Shown one piece after another: positions 21,509 to 33,293 of a stretch of DNA of 64,000 nucleotides. The translations under genes and the position numbers were made by a program. Below the pieces are notes generated by a model, which was not told the DNA's origin, searched no databases, and was given only the letters and a program-made list of their open reading frames with translations. The first letter of the stretch is position 1; each line of letters begins with the position of its first letter. This DNA is from Yarrowia lipolytica (lineage: Eukaryota > Ascomycota > Dipodascomycetes > Dipodascales), in contig NC_090770.1 in the NCBI RefSeq assembly GCF_001761485.1, positions 1,426,001-1,490,000 of the forward strand. The letters are read 5' to 3'.

Positions 21509-24500
21509 GATACAATGATGAATGAATACAACGATCTTTGGTTAATGAATACGGTAATGAATCGATAATGAGTTGATTAGTTAGAGTACAGTAAAGAGAC
21601 ATGCTACGGGGTGTACAACTAAGACTGCCTAAACAAGTTTTGTTCTCTTCAGGTCAGGTAGGACATTGTATAGTCAATCGCCTTATAGGACTGCAAAATG
21701 AAATTTGAAAAGATCAAAGTAATCCTCAGCTGCCCAGGAGCAAAAAAAATGTAACTCATGGACTGGTTCCTACATCAGATCACGTGATAGATTCAAGCGC
21801 CACCAGGCGGCATGTGTTCGACTCTGGCGTGAGTATTTTTCAGATCTCTCCTTGCACGATAAAGTTTTCAGCCGTATCCGAATACGAGTATCCGTTGCGG
21901 GAGATGAGATCAGGTGATTTCGGTTGAGAGACAAAAAGAATAGGGGTTTTCGTCTCGAATGATGACTGTTTGAGAGTATGTATAATAATATCAGCAAAGT
22001 CGACAGGGTCATTTCCCACTAGCTCTCCTTCTCACTCTATGGGATCAAGTACTTCAGTAGAGATATCAGTGGCTCCAATATGACAGTAGTTTGGCATTTA
22101 CCATAAGTTTTCACCGTAGAAGCCGTCAATATGGCTCATTAATTGGGAATTTGGAAAGTGTATTGAAGAACCAAGGAGAAACCTGAGAAGTAGACACCTT
22201 ATACAACTATGCGCGCGGATTCCCATACTGGTTGAGGTTAGAGGGCACGATAGTCCAGCAAGGGTAGGTACGGTACGGAGTGGTGAGACAATGTGGTCCT
22301 GGCTGGAGCAATGAGACAAGAGTTTCAACTTCGATTTTGTCAACATTCAACCTCGTCCACAGCATCAACCCCTAGGGTACAAGTGCATGATGTACGCTGT
22401 TATATTAGCCATGTTCAACGGCTCAAAGAGTTGAAGAGCAAGTTGTCTGGCTTAAGTATCAGTGAGATAATGGAGAAGTTGGCCCTGCGCCGGTTTACCA
22501 AATAACCCATCTTACCGAGAAACCACAAGAGCCGTTTCCTCCAGCTTTAGCCTATCAAAAACAGGGGTATGCGATTCAGAAACCAGATTGCATCCACAAC
22601 AGGTTGCTTGGACTCAAGAGGGCTAATTCAGCTTGAAGCTGGTGAATAAAATGAACTTTTATATAACAAATACATTAGCGACTTAGATATCACTTTTTGG
22701 AAGGCATTCCGATATACCATCGAATCTTGGAGCTCATAATCACTCCTTCAGGAACAGTCCTTGAGAGAAGTCAGCTTCTACCTCGAATTTCTCACCTTGG
22801 AGCACATTTCCTGAAAGAAAAGGTCTTGTTACTTGCGCATGGCTCAGGCCCCGCAAAACTTGCAACCTGGAGTCAAAGCGCCTGGTCAATACGCCCTGGC
22901 AGGGACTTTAGACCGCTTGCTGCTGGTAGTAGTTATCACAGAGGTGCTTAGTTGTGTCTGGGACGTGAGGAGAGTTTGAAGTTCTGTAGTGGTTGTAACA
23001 AGTACTGACCGAGTGGTTCTATCACTATTTCCGAGTACTTCGGTGTCCTTCTCATCGTATTCGTGTGCAAACTACGGTACGGATAGCTTGACAATCTCTG
23101 GAATATCTCATTGTTAAATTTACAAAGATTTAGTTAAGATAATCGTCTATCCGCAGGAGTTGTAATAAAGGTGAGTCGAATAAAGCGCATCCAGTTGATG
23201 TCCAAGTTCCACATTTCGACCAAACTGACGACCGAGATATGTGTATTCTTTGAACGGGCTCGATTTTTCTCGGTATAATGTCTTGTTCTTTGTATATAGG
23301 CGTACTAGGTACGTCAACTTTGTTAACAATCCTCCACATCTCGCTTCCTTCGCTTCCGCAAACACCATCGCCTTAACCATCGCTCGTGGCAGCTAAAAAT
23401 AACCACGGGTCAAGTTGTGCATCGAGAGCTCCGACATGTGCGTCTTTTCGGCTTCTCCTGCATGCCGCGATACCGCACGCTCGAAAATCTGCATTCTTCA
23501 CTGCCCGCTTTATCCGCTTTATCAGCCGAGGCTCCTTGTCTGTCGCCTTGTTTGGATAGGGCCAAATCTCCGGCTGCCGATCGTGCATTCGGGGGGTTTG
23601 CAAGCCCCGTTTGCACCAGCTGAATAAGCAGAGAGACGTGGACGGGACGGCCGAGTCATCAGAGCGCTCACTGCTCAACACGTGCCCAAGGCGTTGGCGT
23701 GCGGCGGTGGAGCTGGGGTCTTGTCGCAACGGGCCTCGGCTCGTGGAAACGCCGTTAGAAAAAGTAACTAGTCTACTGGCTTTATATTTAGAGTCTTGGT
23801 GGGAAGTGTAGGACAGATAAATGGCAAAAGGGGCCTCTAACGGGCAGAATACCGGACAAAACGGGCGCAAAAAAGCTCGCAATCACTTAGACGACACGGA
23901 AATGACAACAAAACGTCCAAAAAACCCCCTTTTCCCCGCCTAATAGCCCATTGATCGCTTGCTCTGGCCAAAGTAAAGATGCGTCTCGGCTCCCTCTGTC
24001 CTAACCCTAAATTTCCGCCTTGACACAATTCTAGAAATTAGTCTAAAAAAATATACTGAGGCGCTGACACAGGTTACATCTGGACGGGACGGGTGACATT
24101 GACGTGATCATGTGAATGCCACAAGACGGGGAGGGGCGATACGCGGACATTGGAATCGCAGAATCACGCCAATCTCGCACAAATCCGCCAATCTCGCACA
24201 CAAACAAAAACTGCCCATTTCCGCACACTGCCGCCGTATTCGCTAACGGCTTTTGTTTGTTGCCATTCTCCAAGCCCAACATCTCATCCCACTTAATAGC
24301 CTTGATCATCGCCGAACCTTGCATCCAGCGTGGCAGTTAGGGTGAGTGTTAAAGTGTGAGTTGCCTTAGTGCCCTTTTAGCGCCGTTTAGAGTGCATCGG
24401 TTGGTCTGATGAGCTTGGTGGTCTGGAGGTGTGAGGGACCGATGAGCTTGGTGGTCTGGAGGAGGAGGCCGAGTCGTGACAAGGTCGTTTCTTGAGGGTA

Positions 24501-25345
24501 GGAGTACAGGAAACTTGCACAATGCTGTAATTGACCGTGTCGACTGAACCCGCACATTGTTGTCATGTGTATTTGTTGAGTTATCGTGTCATATCGGCTT
24601 CATATCGTGCTCATTCGTATTCAATACTGTACAGTACAGTATGGGATGCAAGCAATACCGAAATTATGTCTCGGTTAGAAATTGCTCCAGAAAAGAGCAA
24701 GTCGAAAGACGGTTGGAGTCCATTCCTACAAGTACTGTAGCTTGGCGTATGATGGCGCCTTCTGGTAGTAAACCCACCACTGCTTTCAGACACCGCAAAC
24801 GCCCCAACTTGTATGCTCTTGTACATACCGTACTCCAACGAACTGGCCCAACAAATCAACCACCGCCACCACCCACAAACTTGCCGAATAATATCCAACC
24901 TCCAAATCTGCCCAAACTCACTCTTTTGTTCGTCTAATAGTTGCCCCTGACACTGTGCCAAGAGCTTATCGTGGAATGCTTGACAGTAGCCGTAGAGAAA
25001 GCAGGAGAAGACATCTGACAGGTACAAGCAGAGCGGTCCTCGGAGACCGGCAAAGGAGAAGGAACACGGCATGACGTCTCTCTCAGTCACGTGACCTCGT
25101 CTTCCTCCCGCGTGTGTTCCTCACCATGCCGACCATTGTATTGTATTCGAGTGTGTTAGCCAAAGTCAAAGTTGAGTGTAGCAAGATTTAAAAAAAAATT
25201 CAAAATTCAAAATTCAAAAAAAACCGACACACGGCTGCGACAAGGTTTAACCGGCTGCATACGCATATAGATGCGTCGATGGACATGTTCATAACATCGC
25301 CAACCGCCCTTTCTTTCCTCTCGCAAAACCTCTGCTCTCGCCCAA
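21509..25345. other. Gene-free stretch (right part of 8.5-kb desert)
   Basis: No supportable gene. CCTAACCCTAAAT occurs at 24000-24011 and AGTTAGGGTGAG at 24336-24346. GAGCTTGGTGGTCTGGAGG is present twice near 24411-24465. CACGTGA sites lie near 21780 and 25087. The 170-codon frame at 23373-23882 (minus) has no recognisable features. Confidence 0.5.
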
Positions 25346-28300
25346 ATGACCGACGATAGGGGCCCAGGACACATTCCTGTCGACTTCACCGAGCCCCGCG
25401 GCGCCGACAACTTCACAACGCCGCCAGATTCGCCCAGCGACACCTCCTCAACCGCCAATCGAGACCCCCAACAAGTCGACCCGCAGCCCTTCTACACAGA
25501 CATTGTCGAAGATGACGAGTACAACCGGTACAACCACGAGGAGCAGGAGCTGCACCGGATCCAGACCAACGCCACGACCACCAGCATGAAGTCGATACGG
25601 CGTACAGGCACTCTGTTGGGCAACAATATTCCGTACAACCGAGCATTTCCCAACCGTCCACCGGGTCGAAAGCGTCAAAAGCTGCTGCAATACTTTTTTC
25701 GACCGGCGTGGCTGTTCGACCACATGGACATTATCAGTTTCAAGACGGTGATTCGATCGTGGATCGGAGTGTCGTTGGGGTTCATGCTCATGATGATCCC
25801 GGCCTTTGTGCGATGGTGTGGATCAGCCCCCTACCTACTGCCTGTGGTGGCCGTCATTGTGCCCGCCGGCTCGCAGCCCATCACCGTGTGCTTCATCATT
25901 AACGCCATCATGTGTCTCTTCACCTGCATGGGCTACGCCGTTATGGTGATTGCAATGCGAATCAACAACACCTGGTTCCACAATAGCATCAATGCCGAAG
26001 GCATGGCCCGACAAATGATCCAGGAGGGTCTGTGTGCTGCTCCAGACTCCAACGACCCCAACTCCCGAGCCACCCTCACAGCCTGTGTTATCGACCAGGT
26101 CTACGCAGGCAAGTTTATGACTGCCCGAGGCTCTGTGGTCTACTGTGTGCTGCTCGGAGCCTTCATGTTCTTCATGCTGTGGATGAAAAACAAGTCGCGA
26201 ATTCTCATTCCAGGCTATCTCTGCGGAGTCATTGCTGTGGGCGCCCTCATGCCTCTGGCCCACATGTTCCCCTACTTTTCGCCCAACACCATTGGTCTGA
26301 CCCTGGTCAAGCCCATGGGACTGCAGTTTGCCATCAATGTGGCTCTGTCCATCCTAGTTTTCCCCTTTTCCTCCGGCTTCCAGTTCACCCAAACAGCCCT
26401 TTCCGAACTCAAGATTCTCGAGGGACTTGTCAAGTTCCACGAAAACTTCATGACCTCCACTCTTCCCTCCAATGAAGCCGACTGGCTCAACTTTTCTCAG
26501 ACCGAGGCCGATGTTCAGAAAGCTCGTCAGCTGTACCCCAAGCTGGAAGCAGAAGCTGCGCTGCTTCCCATTGAGCTAACTTACTCGCGTTTCGCCTTTC
26601 CCGACTACACCGCCCTAAAAACAAGTGTTGGCCGGGTTATTTCCGGCATGTCAGGACTTGTGTACTTTTACGACAACGTTGAGAACATTCGACGGTCAAT
26701 CTTGCTGGTTGAAACTGCCGGAAGACCCATTGACATGTCTCGAAAGCTGGCTGACTCGACTGGAAACGACTCCAGAAAGGTTGACAGCATGCTCAAGCGT
26801 CGAAAGAAGGATACTGGCCGGTTTGACATTGACGAGAAGAAGAAACCTGCTCCCGTGGGCGTCTACGAGATCAAGACTGGAATCAAGGGTGCCAAGGCCC
26901 AATACCCCGATTCTTTGACCATGGAAGAACTTGATGCACTGATGATTCAGCTGCGAGAAATGTCTCTGCCTTTTGTTGAGCAGGTTCGACTTGCTCTGGA
27001 GACTATGATCAAGTGGTTGGCTGCTGCCAACGTCTACAGAGTCAACAGTTTGTTCTTTTTCTGGCAGAAGAAGGGCCACCGCCAGCGTCAGACCGAACTC
27101 GCCGCTGAGCTTGCAGAGCGTCGTCAGGCGTTCAAGGAAGCTGCCCACGACTTCCTCAACTCCAAGCGGTTCGAGCTGTTCCAGTCGCTCGAAGACTCAG
27201 ATGAGAAGACGTCCTTTGTCACCTTTTACTTCCAGGGTGCGCTCTACTGTACGTACATGAAGGGAGTAGCCGAGACGATCGATCTGCTCTTCACGACGCT
27301 CTCCAACATGGACGAGACCGAGTCCAAGCCCTCGTGGACCATTGGAAAGGGCAGCTCAAAGAACGACAAGGCTAAGTCGACTGAGGCTGCTCCTGCTGCT
27401 GGAGAGAATGCCGGTCGAGGATCATCCGAAGAGGAGTCCGAATCATCCGAGACCAGTGGTATTTGGACCGGAGTTGAACGAGAACTCAAGAGTTATGCTC
27501 ATGGCCATGAGGAGCATCTGTGCAACAACGACGATCTTGAGGAGCTGTACGCTCAGTCCATCCATGGAGCCGGCATTGACGGGGACCGAAAACGAAACCC
27601 CGATGCCAAACCTCCTACCACTCGCGTGGGAAAGTTTGGTGTCAAGCTCAACCGTGTCATCAAACATCTCATGTCTCCAGACATTATCGTTCCGCTCAAG
27701 GGAGCCATTTTCACTATTCTGTGTGCTCTCCCGTTCTACTTCAAGTCGACGGCTCCCTGGTGGCGTGAGAACAGACTTGTCTGGGCTGTTATCATGACTG
27801 GTCTTTCGATTTCCGAAAACATGGCCGACAACCTCTACGGATTTGGCTCGCGTATCCTCTATACCTTTTATGCAGGAGTCATTGGTATGGTTGCCTGGTA
27901 CATTTCCACTGGTAACGGAGACGGTAACCGGGCCGGATTCATGGTCACTACTTGTATTCTGTACTTTGTGCTCATGTTCTACCGTGAGTTCTCCGTTCAC
28001 TCGACGCCCATGCCCCAGATTGTCATGGTCGTCACTACCGTCATCATTCTTGGCATGTCTTGGACCGACGGAACTGGTGTCACCACTCCCTCTATCGGTG
28101 TGGGCTTTGCTGTTGCGTGGAAGCGGTTCGTCACTGTGGTCATTGGCCTGTCTTACGGCTTCATTTGCACCCTTCTGCCCCGCCCAGTCACCGGCAAGAA
28201 GATTATTCGAACCACGCTCGCCAGCATCATCAAGGACACTGGTACACTCTACTGCCGCATTTCCGACTTTGCCGTCGGTCGACTGGCCCACCCCCACAAG

Positions 28301-28963
28301 GATGTCGATCTCAATAACGACCCCATTTTCAAGTCCATTGTCGGCGCCCAGAACAGAATTGCAGGCTCCGAGTTTCTCGCCAGCATGGTCATGTATGAGC
28401 CCTCGCTGCAGGGACAATGGCCCTCCAAGGTGTACCGGGAAATCACCACCATTGTTTCCGAGCTGGTCGAGCTGCACCATCATCTGTACATTGTGCTGCG
28501 ACGAATCGAAGATCCTCGCTACTGGTTTCCGCATCTTCTGGATTTGGTGGGATGGGGCGACCAGCCACTCATGTCCCACTACTTTGCCGTGCTCTACATG
28601 GCCCAGGGAGCTCTCTACGACGGCTCTCCTCTTCCCCAGGTGACTCCCGCCATGCTCATGGTCGAGCACCTAGATCATCTTGAGGGGCTGTTCAAGACCT
28701 CCTTTGACGCTGAGGCTAGACATTCCATGGGCGAAAGCGCCCGATCAGACTTTGAGCCACAGCCCGAGACCAACCAGATTTCACTGGAACGTCTCAAGAG
28801 CAATGACGGTCTCATTTTCTCAGCTGCCATTGTTCTTTCCAACTGCATCTTCGACCGAATGGACCGGCTCATGTTCCAGGTCAAGACGCTGGTTGGCGAA
28901 CAGTTTGTCAACTCGGAGTACTACCGCGATCGAACTCGTTTCAAGAACGACAGACTTGTCTAA
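25346..28963 (+). CDS. BRE4/aromatic-acid-exporter-like membrane protein, copy 1
   Basis: A 1205-residue polytopic membrane protein of the fungal family with an N-terminal six-helix putative ER-transporter domain and a C-terminal FUSC/aromatic-acid-exporter-like domain. S. cerevisiae Bre4 (brefeldin A sensitivity) belongs to this group; the substrate is unknown. A disordered N-terminus (1-90) precedes PYNRAFPNRPPGRKRQ. Hydrophobic bundles lie at about 134-345 and 785-945, separated by a soluble region with long helices and an acidic Ser/Glu-rich linker (about 670-720). The conserved C-terminal block reads MSHYFAVLYMAQGALYDGSP and DRMDRLMFQVKTLVGEQFVN. It is a close paralogue of the gene at 56655-59897, on the same strand. 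It ends 155 bases from the convergent RING gene. Confidence 0.9.
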   Translation: MTDDRGPGHIPVDFTEPRGADNFTTPPDSPSDTSSTANRDPQQVDPQPFYTDIVEDDEYNRYNHEEQELHRIQTNATTTSMKSIRRTGTLLGNNIPYNRAFPNRPPGRKRQKLLQYFFRPAWLFDHMDIISFKTVIRSWIGVSLGFMLMMIPAFVRWCGSAPYLLPVVAVIVPAGSQPITVCFIINAIMCLFTCMGYAVMVIAMRINNTWFHNSINAEGMARQMIQEGLCAAPDSNDPNSRATLTACVIDQVYAGKFMTARGSVVYCVLLGAFMFFMLWMKNKSRILIPGYLCGVIAVGALMPLAHMFPYFSPNTIGLTLVKPMGLQFAINVALSILVFPFSSGFQFTQTALSELKILEGLVKFHENFMTSTLPSNEADWLNFSQTEADVQKARQLYPKLEAEAALLPIELTYSRFAFPDYTALKTSVGRVISGMSGLVYFYDNVENIRRSILLVETAGRPIDMSRKLADSTGNDSRKVDSMLKRRKKDTGRFDIDEKKKPAPVGVYEIKTGIKGAKAQYPDSLTMEELDALMIQLREMSLPFVEQVRLALETMIKWLAAANVYRVNSLFFFWQKKGHRQRQTELAAELAERRQAFKEAAHDFLNSKRFELFQSLEDSDEKTSFVTFYFQGALYCTYMKGVAETIDLLFTTLSNMDETESKPSWTIGKGSSKNDKAKSTEAAPAAGENAGRGSSEEESESSETSGIWTGVERELKSYAHGHEEHLCNNDDLEELYAQSIHGAGIDGDRKRNPDAKPPTTRVGKFGVKLNRVIKHLMSPDIIVPLKGAIFTILCALPFYFKSTAPWWRENRLVWAVIMTGLSISENMADNLYGFGSRILYTFYAGVIGMVAWYISTGNGDGNRAGFMVTTCILYFVLMFYREFSVHSTPMPQIVMVVTTVIILGMSWTDGTGVTTPSIGVGFAVAWKRFVTVVIGLSYGFICTLLPRPVTGKKIIRTTLASIIKDTGTLYCRISDFAVGRLAHPHKDVDLNNDPIFKSIVGAQNRIAGSEFLASMVMYEPSLQGQWPSKVYREITTIVSELVELHHHLYIVLRRIEDPRYWFPHLLDLVGWGDQPLMSHYFAVLYMAQGALYDGSPLPQVTPAMLMVEHLDHLEGLFKTSFDAEARHSMGESARSDFEPQPETNQISLERLKSNDGLIFSAAIVLSNCIFDRMDRLMFQVKTLVGEQFVNSEYYRDRTRFKNDRLV

Positions 28964-29118
28964 CGTGTGTATATATATATATATTAATAATGTGTTTTTG
29001 TATACACCAAGCGTAGCCGAACCAAAGTACATACTTGTAGATAGGTCCAGATCTGAACTCTCACCACTTCATAAATCATCAATTATGCTATCAATTAGTA
29101 ACTAAATATAAATACTTT

Positions 29119-31381
29119 TCAAAAGAAAGGAAACAGTCGTCGCCAGCCTCCCACTTGACGCTCATCCCGCGCATCCTGCTCAATCTGCTCGTCAATGGCC
29201 TGCACGTTCCGCTGTACAATTTCGTGCGCCAGGGCAGACGCCTCTCTGTTCTGTTGCTGAGCCTCCGTCTCGGCTTCAGCCTCCGCCTCTACCTCTCGCA
29301 CGCCCTCCACTGTCTTTTTCTTTGGCGCTAGTCCTGCTTCGTCGGTCGCCTCGACAATCACTGACCCGCTCGCAGAACCTTCTCCCTCCGTGGGTGCCTC
29401 CATCACGACTATGGTCTGTGGCTGTGTCTCAGCCTCCTGAACAGATTCCTGGGGCTCAACACCCTCGCTAGAACGTGTCGTAGATCGATCCTCCAACTCC
29501 ACGTCATTTCCAACATGTCCATTGTCTCCGTTGCCTCGTAGATTGGGGTTGTTGCGCTCCTGACGTCTTCGATAAGCTCCCATAAAACCGTTCAATGTGA
29601 AATCCATGCGTCCTCCTTCGGCGTCTCGCCCTAGACGAATCATGCGCTCCCGCCGGACAGTCAAATTTGTGATCTTGACACCCGGAGGGAGATAACCCTT
29701 GGGAAGAATAGACTGCTTGCACAAGGGACAGAGACAAGACCTGGTCTCCAAAAATGGCCGGATGCAATCGGGGTGGAAAATGTGCCGGCATGGCAACTCC
29801 AAAACCACTGTTTCGTTCTCCTCGTAGTCGTCCAAACAGATGGGACACGATGACTGAGAGTAGCCCTCCAGACTATGTTCCGGTTTCGATTCGTCCGTCT
29901 TTTTGTGAGCCATTTTCAGCCACTTGGTCTTTCGCTTTTTGCTCGCCAGATCCTTGTCCGTCCATACACTCTCTTTTCGGGCCACGCTTTCATAATGCGA
30001 GTCGCCGGAGTGGTACAACTTTTCAGGCAGACGAGCAATGACGTCTGTTGGAGCAGAAACGCCAATGAAGCCAAGCTGTTCGAGATCAACCTCGCCGTTT
30101 CGCAGTCTAGTTCGCAGGTTTCGTCGCCGCTTGTACTGCACAAAGTTGAGAATGCATGACAGCGTCAGAATGGCCACCAGAATAGAACCGACGATCGCCA
30201 GGACCCACACCCACAGCTTGGGCATATTGGAGCCCGACTGCATGGCCATAAATCGTAGACCTACACGGGTCACTGTCGGCTCGCCCCGATCACCGTTGTG
30301 GTAGTAGGTCGACTGCGGCACCTCGGCAACGTGCTCCACCCACTGGCTCATCATTTGGGCCGTGGAGTACTCGACTCCGTAAATGCTGATGCCCAGGCCC
30401 GGTGGCAGCAGCTGGGTGATGTTGGAAACGGAGGATGCGGGGCTGTTGGGGTCCGAGGCAGCCACCAAAATCGTATTTGCCGACGTAGAGGTGATGGACT
30501 CGAAAAATGCCTCGTTGCATTCGTCGGTGCCAAACGGAATCAGAGCAGCCGACTCCACAAAGGAGACAGGACCCTGCATTTTCGTCTCTGTGTAGTTGGT
30601 TGGCGTGTACCACTCGGGGTTGCACTGGGGCTTGTCGCTGATGGTGGGCACGTATAGCATCTGGACAAGGGGCATGTCTCCTGTGTCCAACACCAGACCC
30701 ACTCCCTGAAACTGGGCCGAGTTCATGCCTGGAGCTGTCAGAGTCGGGGCATTTTGACGAGCGGTGCCATTGATAGGTACTGAGTATGCTCGGGTGTCGA
30801 TGAGTACTGTGTTAGTATAGAACGAGGGCTGTTGACCGCAACAGATGAGCAAATAACGTAGGACAGGATGAGACTAAACATAGTTGGAACAGATGGGCAG
30901 TAGAACAAACCAGACAATCTACTACATACCAACACCGTTATCGCACTGTACTGACTACAATCCAACTTATCCATCCTCTCACAAAAGCATCTCACTCAGC
31001 TTGGCTTGACAGGGATAGCAGGTGGGGATAGGTCAGAGATAGGTCGGTGTTGTAGCATCGGAAGTCACCATAACCGCAGCAAACTATTCCTCGTCTCTGA
31101 GTATTTGTAGTCGTATTGTAGTCGTATTGTAGTCGTCTTGGTAGTCGTCTTGGTAGTCGTCTTGGTAGTCGTGTAGGTAGACGTGTAGGTAGTCCACATA
31201 CCATCTGTCTACTTGTACTGTAGTCAAACATCCGAGTTCCTCGGTTCAAAACCACTGCAAGAATTGTTGTGTTTGCCTTGTTGCGGCTGTGTCTTCTGTG
31301 TCTGTTTGTGTCTGTTTCCTCGCTGTCTGTACCATCTCTCTCTGTCATGTCTCCTTCTCCTTATCACTCACTTGACGCCAT
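29119..31381 (-). CDS. PA-TM-RING E3 ubiquitin ligase (spliced)
   Basis: A membrane-anchored RING-H2 ubiquitin ligase. The N-terminal half is PA-domain-like with several N-glycosylation sequons, then a transmembrane helix (WVWVLAIVGSILVAILTL), a basic stop-transfer (KRRR), and a RING: CPICLDD, LPCRHIFHPDC, CPLC (C3H2C3). The tail is Glu/Thr/Gln-rich. The main exon is 29119-30806 and begins after a perfect acceptor, TACTAACACAG; the frame upstream has no ATG. The only GTGAGT donor nearby with the right phase is at 31371, giving a ten-base first exon (31372-31381, ATGGCGTCAA) and a 565-residue protein. This model lacks a clear signal peptide. A hydrophobic peptide beginning MFSLILSYVIC lies inside the intron in another frame, so the 5' end remains uncertain. 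Family members act on endosomal or vacuolar membrane cargo. Confidence 0.8.
30807..31371 (-). other. Probable 565-base intron of the RING gene
   Basis: Donor GTGAGTGA at 31371, acceptor TATACTAACACAG ending at 30807, with a branch-to-AG distance typical of Yarrowia. The phase is right: exon 1 leaves one base and exon 2 supplies two, restoring the frame. It contains an 11-12 bp minisatellite at 31102-31195. An alternative GTATGT donor lies near 30929. Confidence 0.6.
31102..31195. repeat. 11-12 bp minisatellite, 8 copies
   Basis: Tandem units TATTGTAGTCG, TCTTGGTAGTCG (three perfect copies) and TGTAGGTAGACG, inside the probable intron of the RING gene. Confidence 0.9.
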
Positions 31382-32497
31382 TTTAGCAAATGATTCACCT
31401 CTGGTGGGTATAGGTTTACAAGTGATGGGCCATGCATCATGCACAATAGTTGATACGCACCTTGTAGCTTACCCTAACCTTGATGGCGGGAATTAGGTGT
31501 CCCCAAAGCGGTGTTTTTGCGCCTTTTTTGCGCTGAAAATCGATATTGGGGGGAATACGACCTATTTAAATACCTTCACATGTCCATTTTTTCTCCAAAC
31601 TGTCCCCAAATATCTCCAAATCAACGCCCTCGGCCCACGGCTGAAAACGTAAAGGCCGCACATGTTAAGCCTCGTTAGAACAAGCTTATTTCCAGTGGGG
31701 AAACCAGAGCCATGCCAACCGATAGCAGATATCCGGGAGGGCACCGATAAATCACGTGCACAGTCCTTTTTTGGACCGCGAAGACACATATCATTATTAG
31801 TCACGTGATACTGGCTCATTTATCCCCGACAGTCGCCGTCTCGTACCCCTTTGTATCCGTAGTTGTCTTGCATGGTACCACTCTGCGCCTTTGCATGATG
31901 TTGATCTGCCTGAAACTTTCGTCTGGAAGCGGTATATGATGACTAATGAGGGTAATAACTGGTATGTAAACGAAGTGAGAGCGGTAGTGAGTCGGTGCGA
32001 GTGTTATCGACAGACTTGAGGCTTTGAATTTCGGCGTCAGAACTGCAATTGCGGCTTCAGAAACACAATTTGTCAGATACTCATTCGTTAAACAACTCCT
32101 ATCCGTTCTTAACTAAGGTTTAACTGGTTGATGAGTATTAGTACTGATTATACAATGCCTATACTAGTCCAATAAGTTTGTTAAAAATGTAATAAATTGT
32201 ATATATATTTTCAGAACACGTTTTTTATGATATAGAGGGCAATTTCCGTCAATTTCTGTGATCCTAGCGTCTTTAACACGTCTTTTATACGCGATGTTTG
32301 GCGGAATTGTCTTTGACAAATTTGTTCATGATTAAAAGATTTTAAGTAAACCTCAACAGTAAGGAGATAAACAGTTCTAGGAGTGCTCTTCAAAACACGA
32401 TATCGGATCGGTGGAAAATACGCCATTGTAGATGTAATTATTCCAATAAAAACACAAGCGAGCTGAACAAAAAGGTGATTCGGCAAAGCAATTCTGC
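31382..32497. other. Intergenic, upstream of the RING gene
   Basis: No gene. TTACCCTAACC at 31469-31479 lies about 90 bases upstream of the proposed RING start. CACGTG sites lie near 31754 and 31802. The stretch 31900-32500 becomes AT-rich toward the tRNA. Confidence 0.5.
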
Positions 32498-32502
32498 AAA
32501 AA
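32498..32502 (-). terminator. RNA polymerase III terminator of tRNA-Val
   Basis: A run of five T on the minus strand, two bases after the 3' end of the tRNA. Confidence 0.8.
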
Positions 32503-32503
32503 G

Positions 32504-32577
32504 TGATTTCTGGCAGGATCGAACTGCCGACGTTCTGCGTGTTAAGCAGATGCCATGACCAACTAGACCAAGAAACC
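32504..32577 (-). tRNA. tV(AAC): tRNA-Val (anticodon AAC)
   Basis: A 74-base tRNA without intron. The acceptor stem GGTTTCT pairs with AGAAATC with one G-U pair; the discriminator is A. Anticodon arm TCTGC-TTAACAC-GCAGA presents AAC, read as Val. T arm GGCAG-TTCGATC-CTGCC pairs fully and supplies the B box GTTCGATCC. No CCA is encoded, as expected in eukaryotes. A T5 terminator follows. Confidence 0.96.
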
Positions 32578-33293
32578 AACGAATCTTGATTGAAAAAAAA
32601 TAATGTATACTAAACCTGTCATTCGCTTAGTCATCCTCCTCACACAGATAGGTAAAGAACCTCAAAGTGCTTCAGTTTCTTTTATATACTGTAGTTTTGC
32701 ATATAAAATCATCTAAACATGCTTAGACATGGTTTCGCTTCTCCTGACTACCGTCCCGTCTTTTCCAGATCTGATATCATATTGAGTGGTCTGGAGTTCC
32801 AATAACAGATTAAATGTGTCATTTAAAAACTTATTCAGTACAAGGACTATTCTCTTATCGTACCAGTATACATATATTCCCCAAATTCTGCAATTTTGTC
32901 TTATCTTAGCGCGTTTTAAGCGTCATTTTGGTGTGGTCACTTTGGTGTGGAGAACGTGATGAGACACTGGTAGGTTCTGCTTGGGTGAAATGTCCAGCAA
33001 CTCGCGGAGATCTGGAGTTGATTTCTTGTTGGATATTTGTGTTCCTAGCTTGCGTTGATGCTGTTCTTTCTGTTACCAATAGTTATTCATGTTGCTTGAC
33101 TACATTAAAGAGACATTCGCTTTGAGAAGTGGACTAGTTGATAAACTGGCGACCACGCCTAGCATTACTACAATATTGGCTGAATCAATACAGCAGTGTA
33201 TGACTACAGGCACAGACCATCCCCCGTATACATACATTCCTGCATAGAACGCTGCGCTATTGATCTTAGACACTTCACCCAAGTTCAATACAC
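32578..33293. other. Intergenic between tRNA-Val and decayed MFS gene
   Basis: AT-rich with no gene or clear repeat. No convincing terminal repeats flank the tRNA. Confidence 0.5.

Noticed and set aside
27443-28669. 408-codon antisense frame in transporter copy 1
   Set aside because: Low-complexity shadow; a similar antisense frame appears at the matching place in copy 2, as expected from codon bias.
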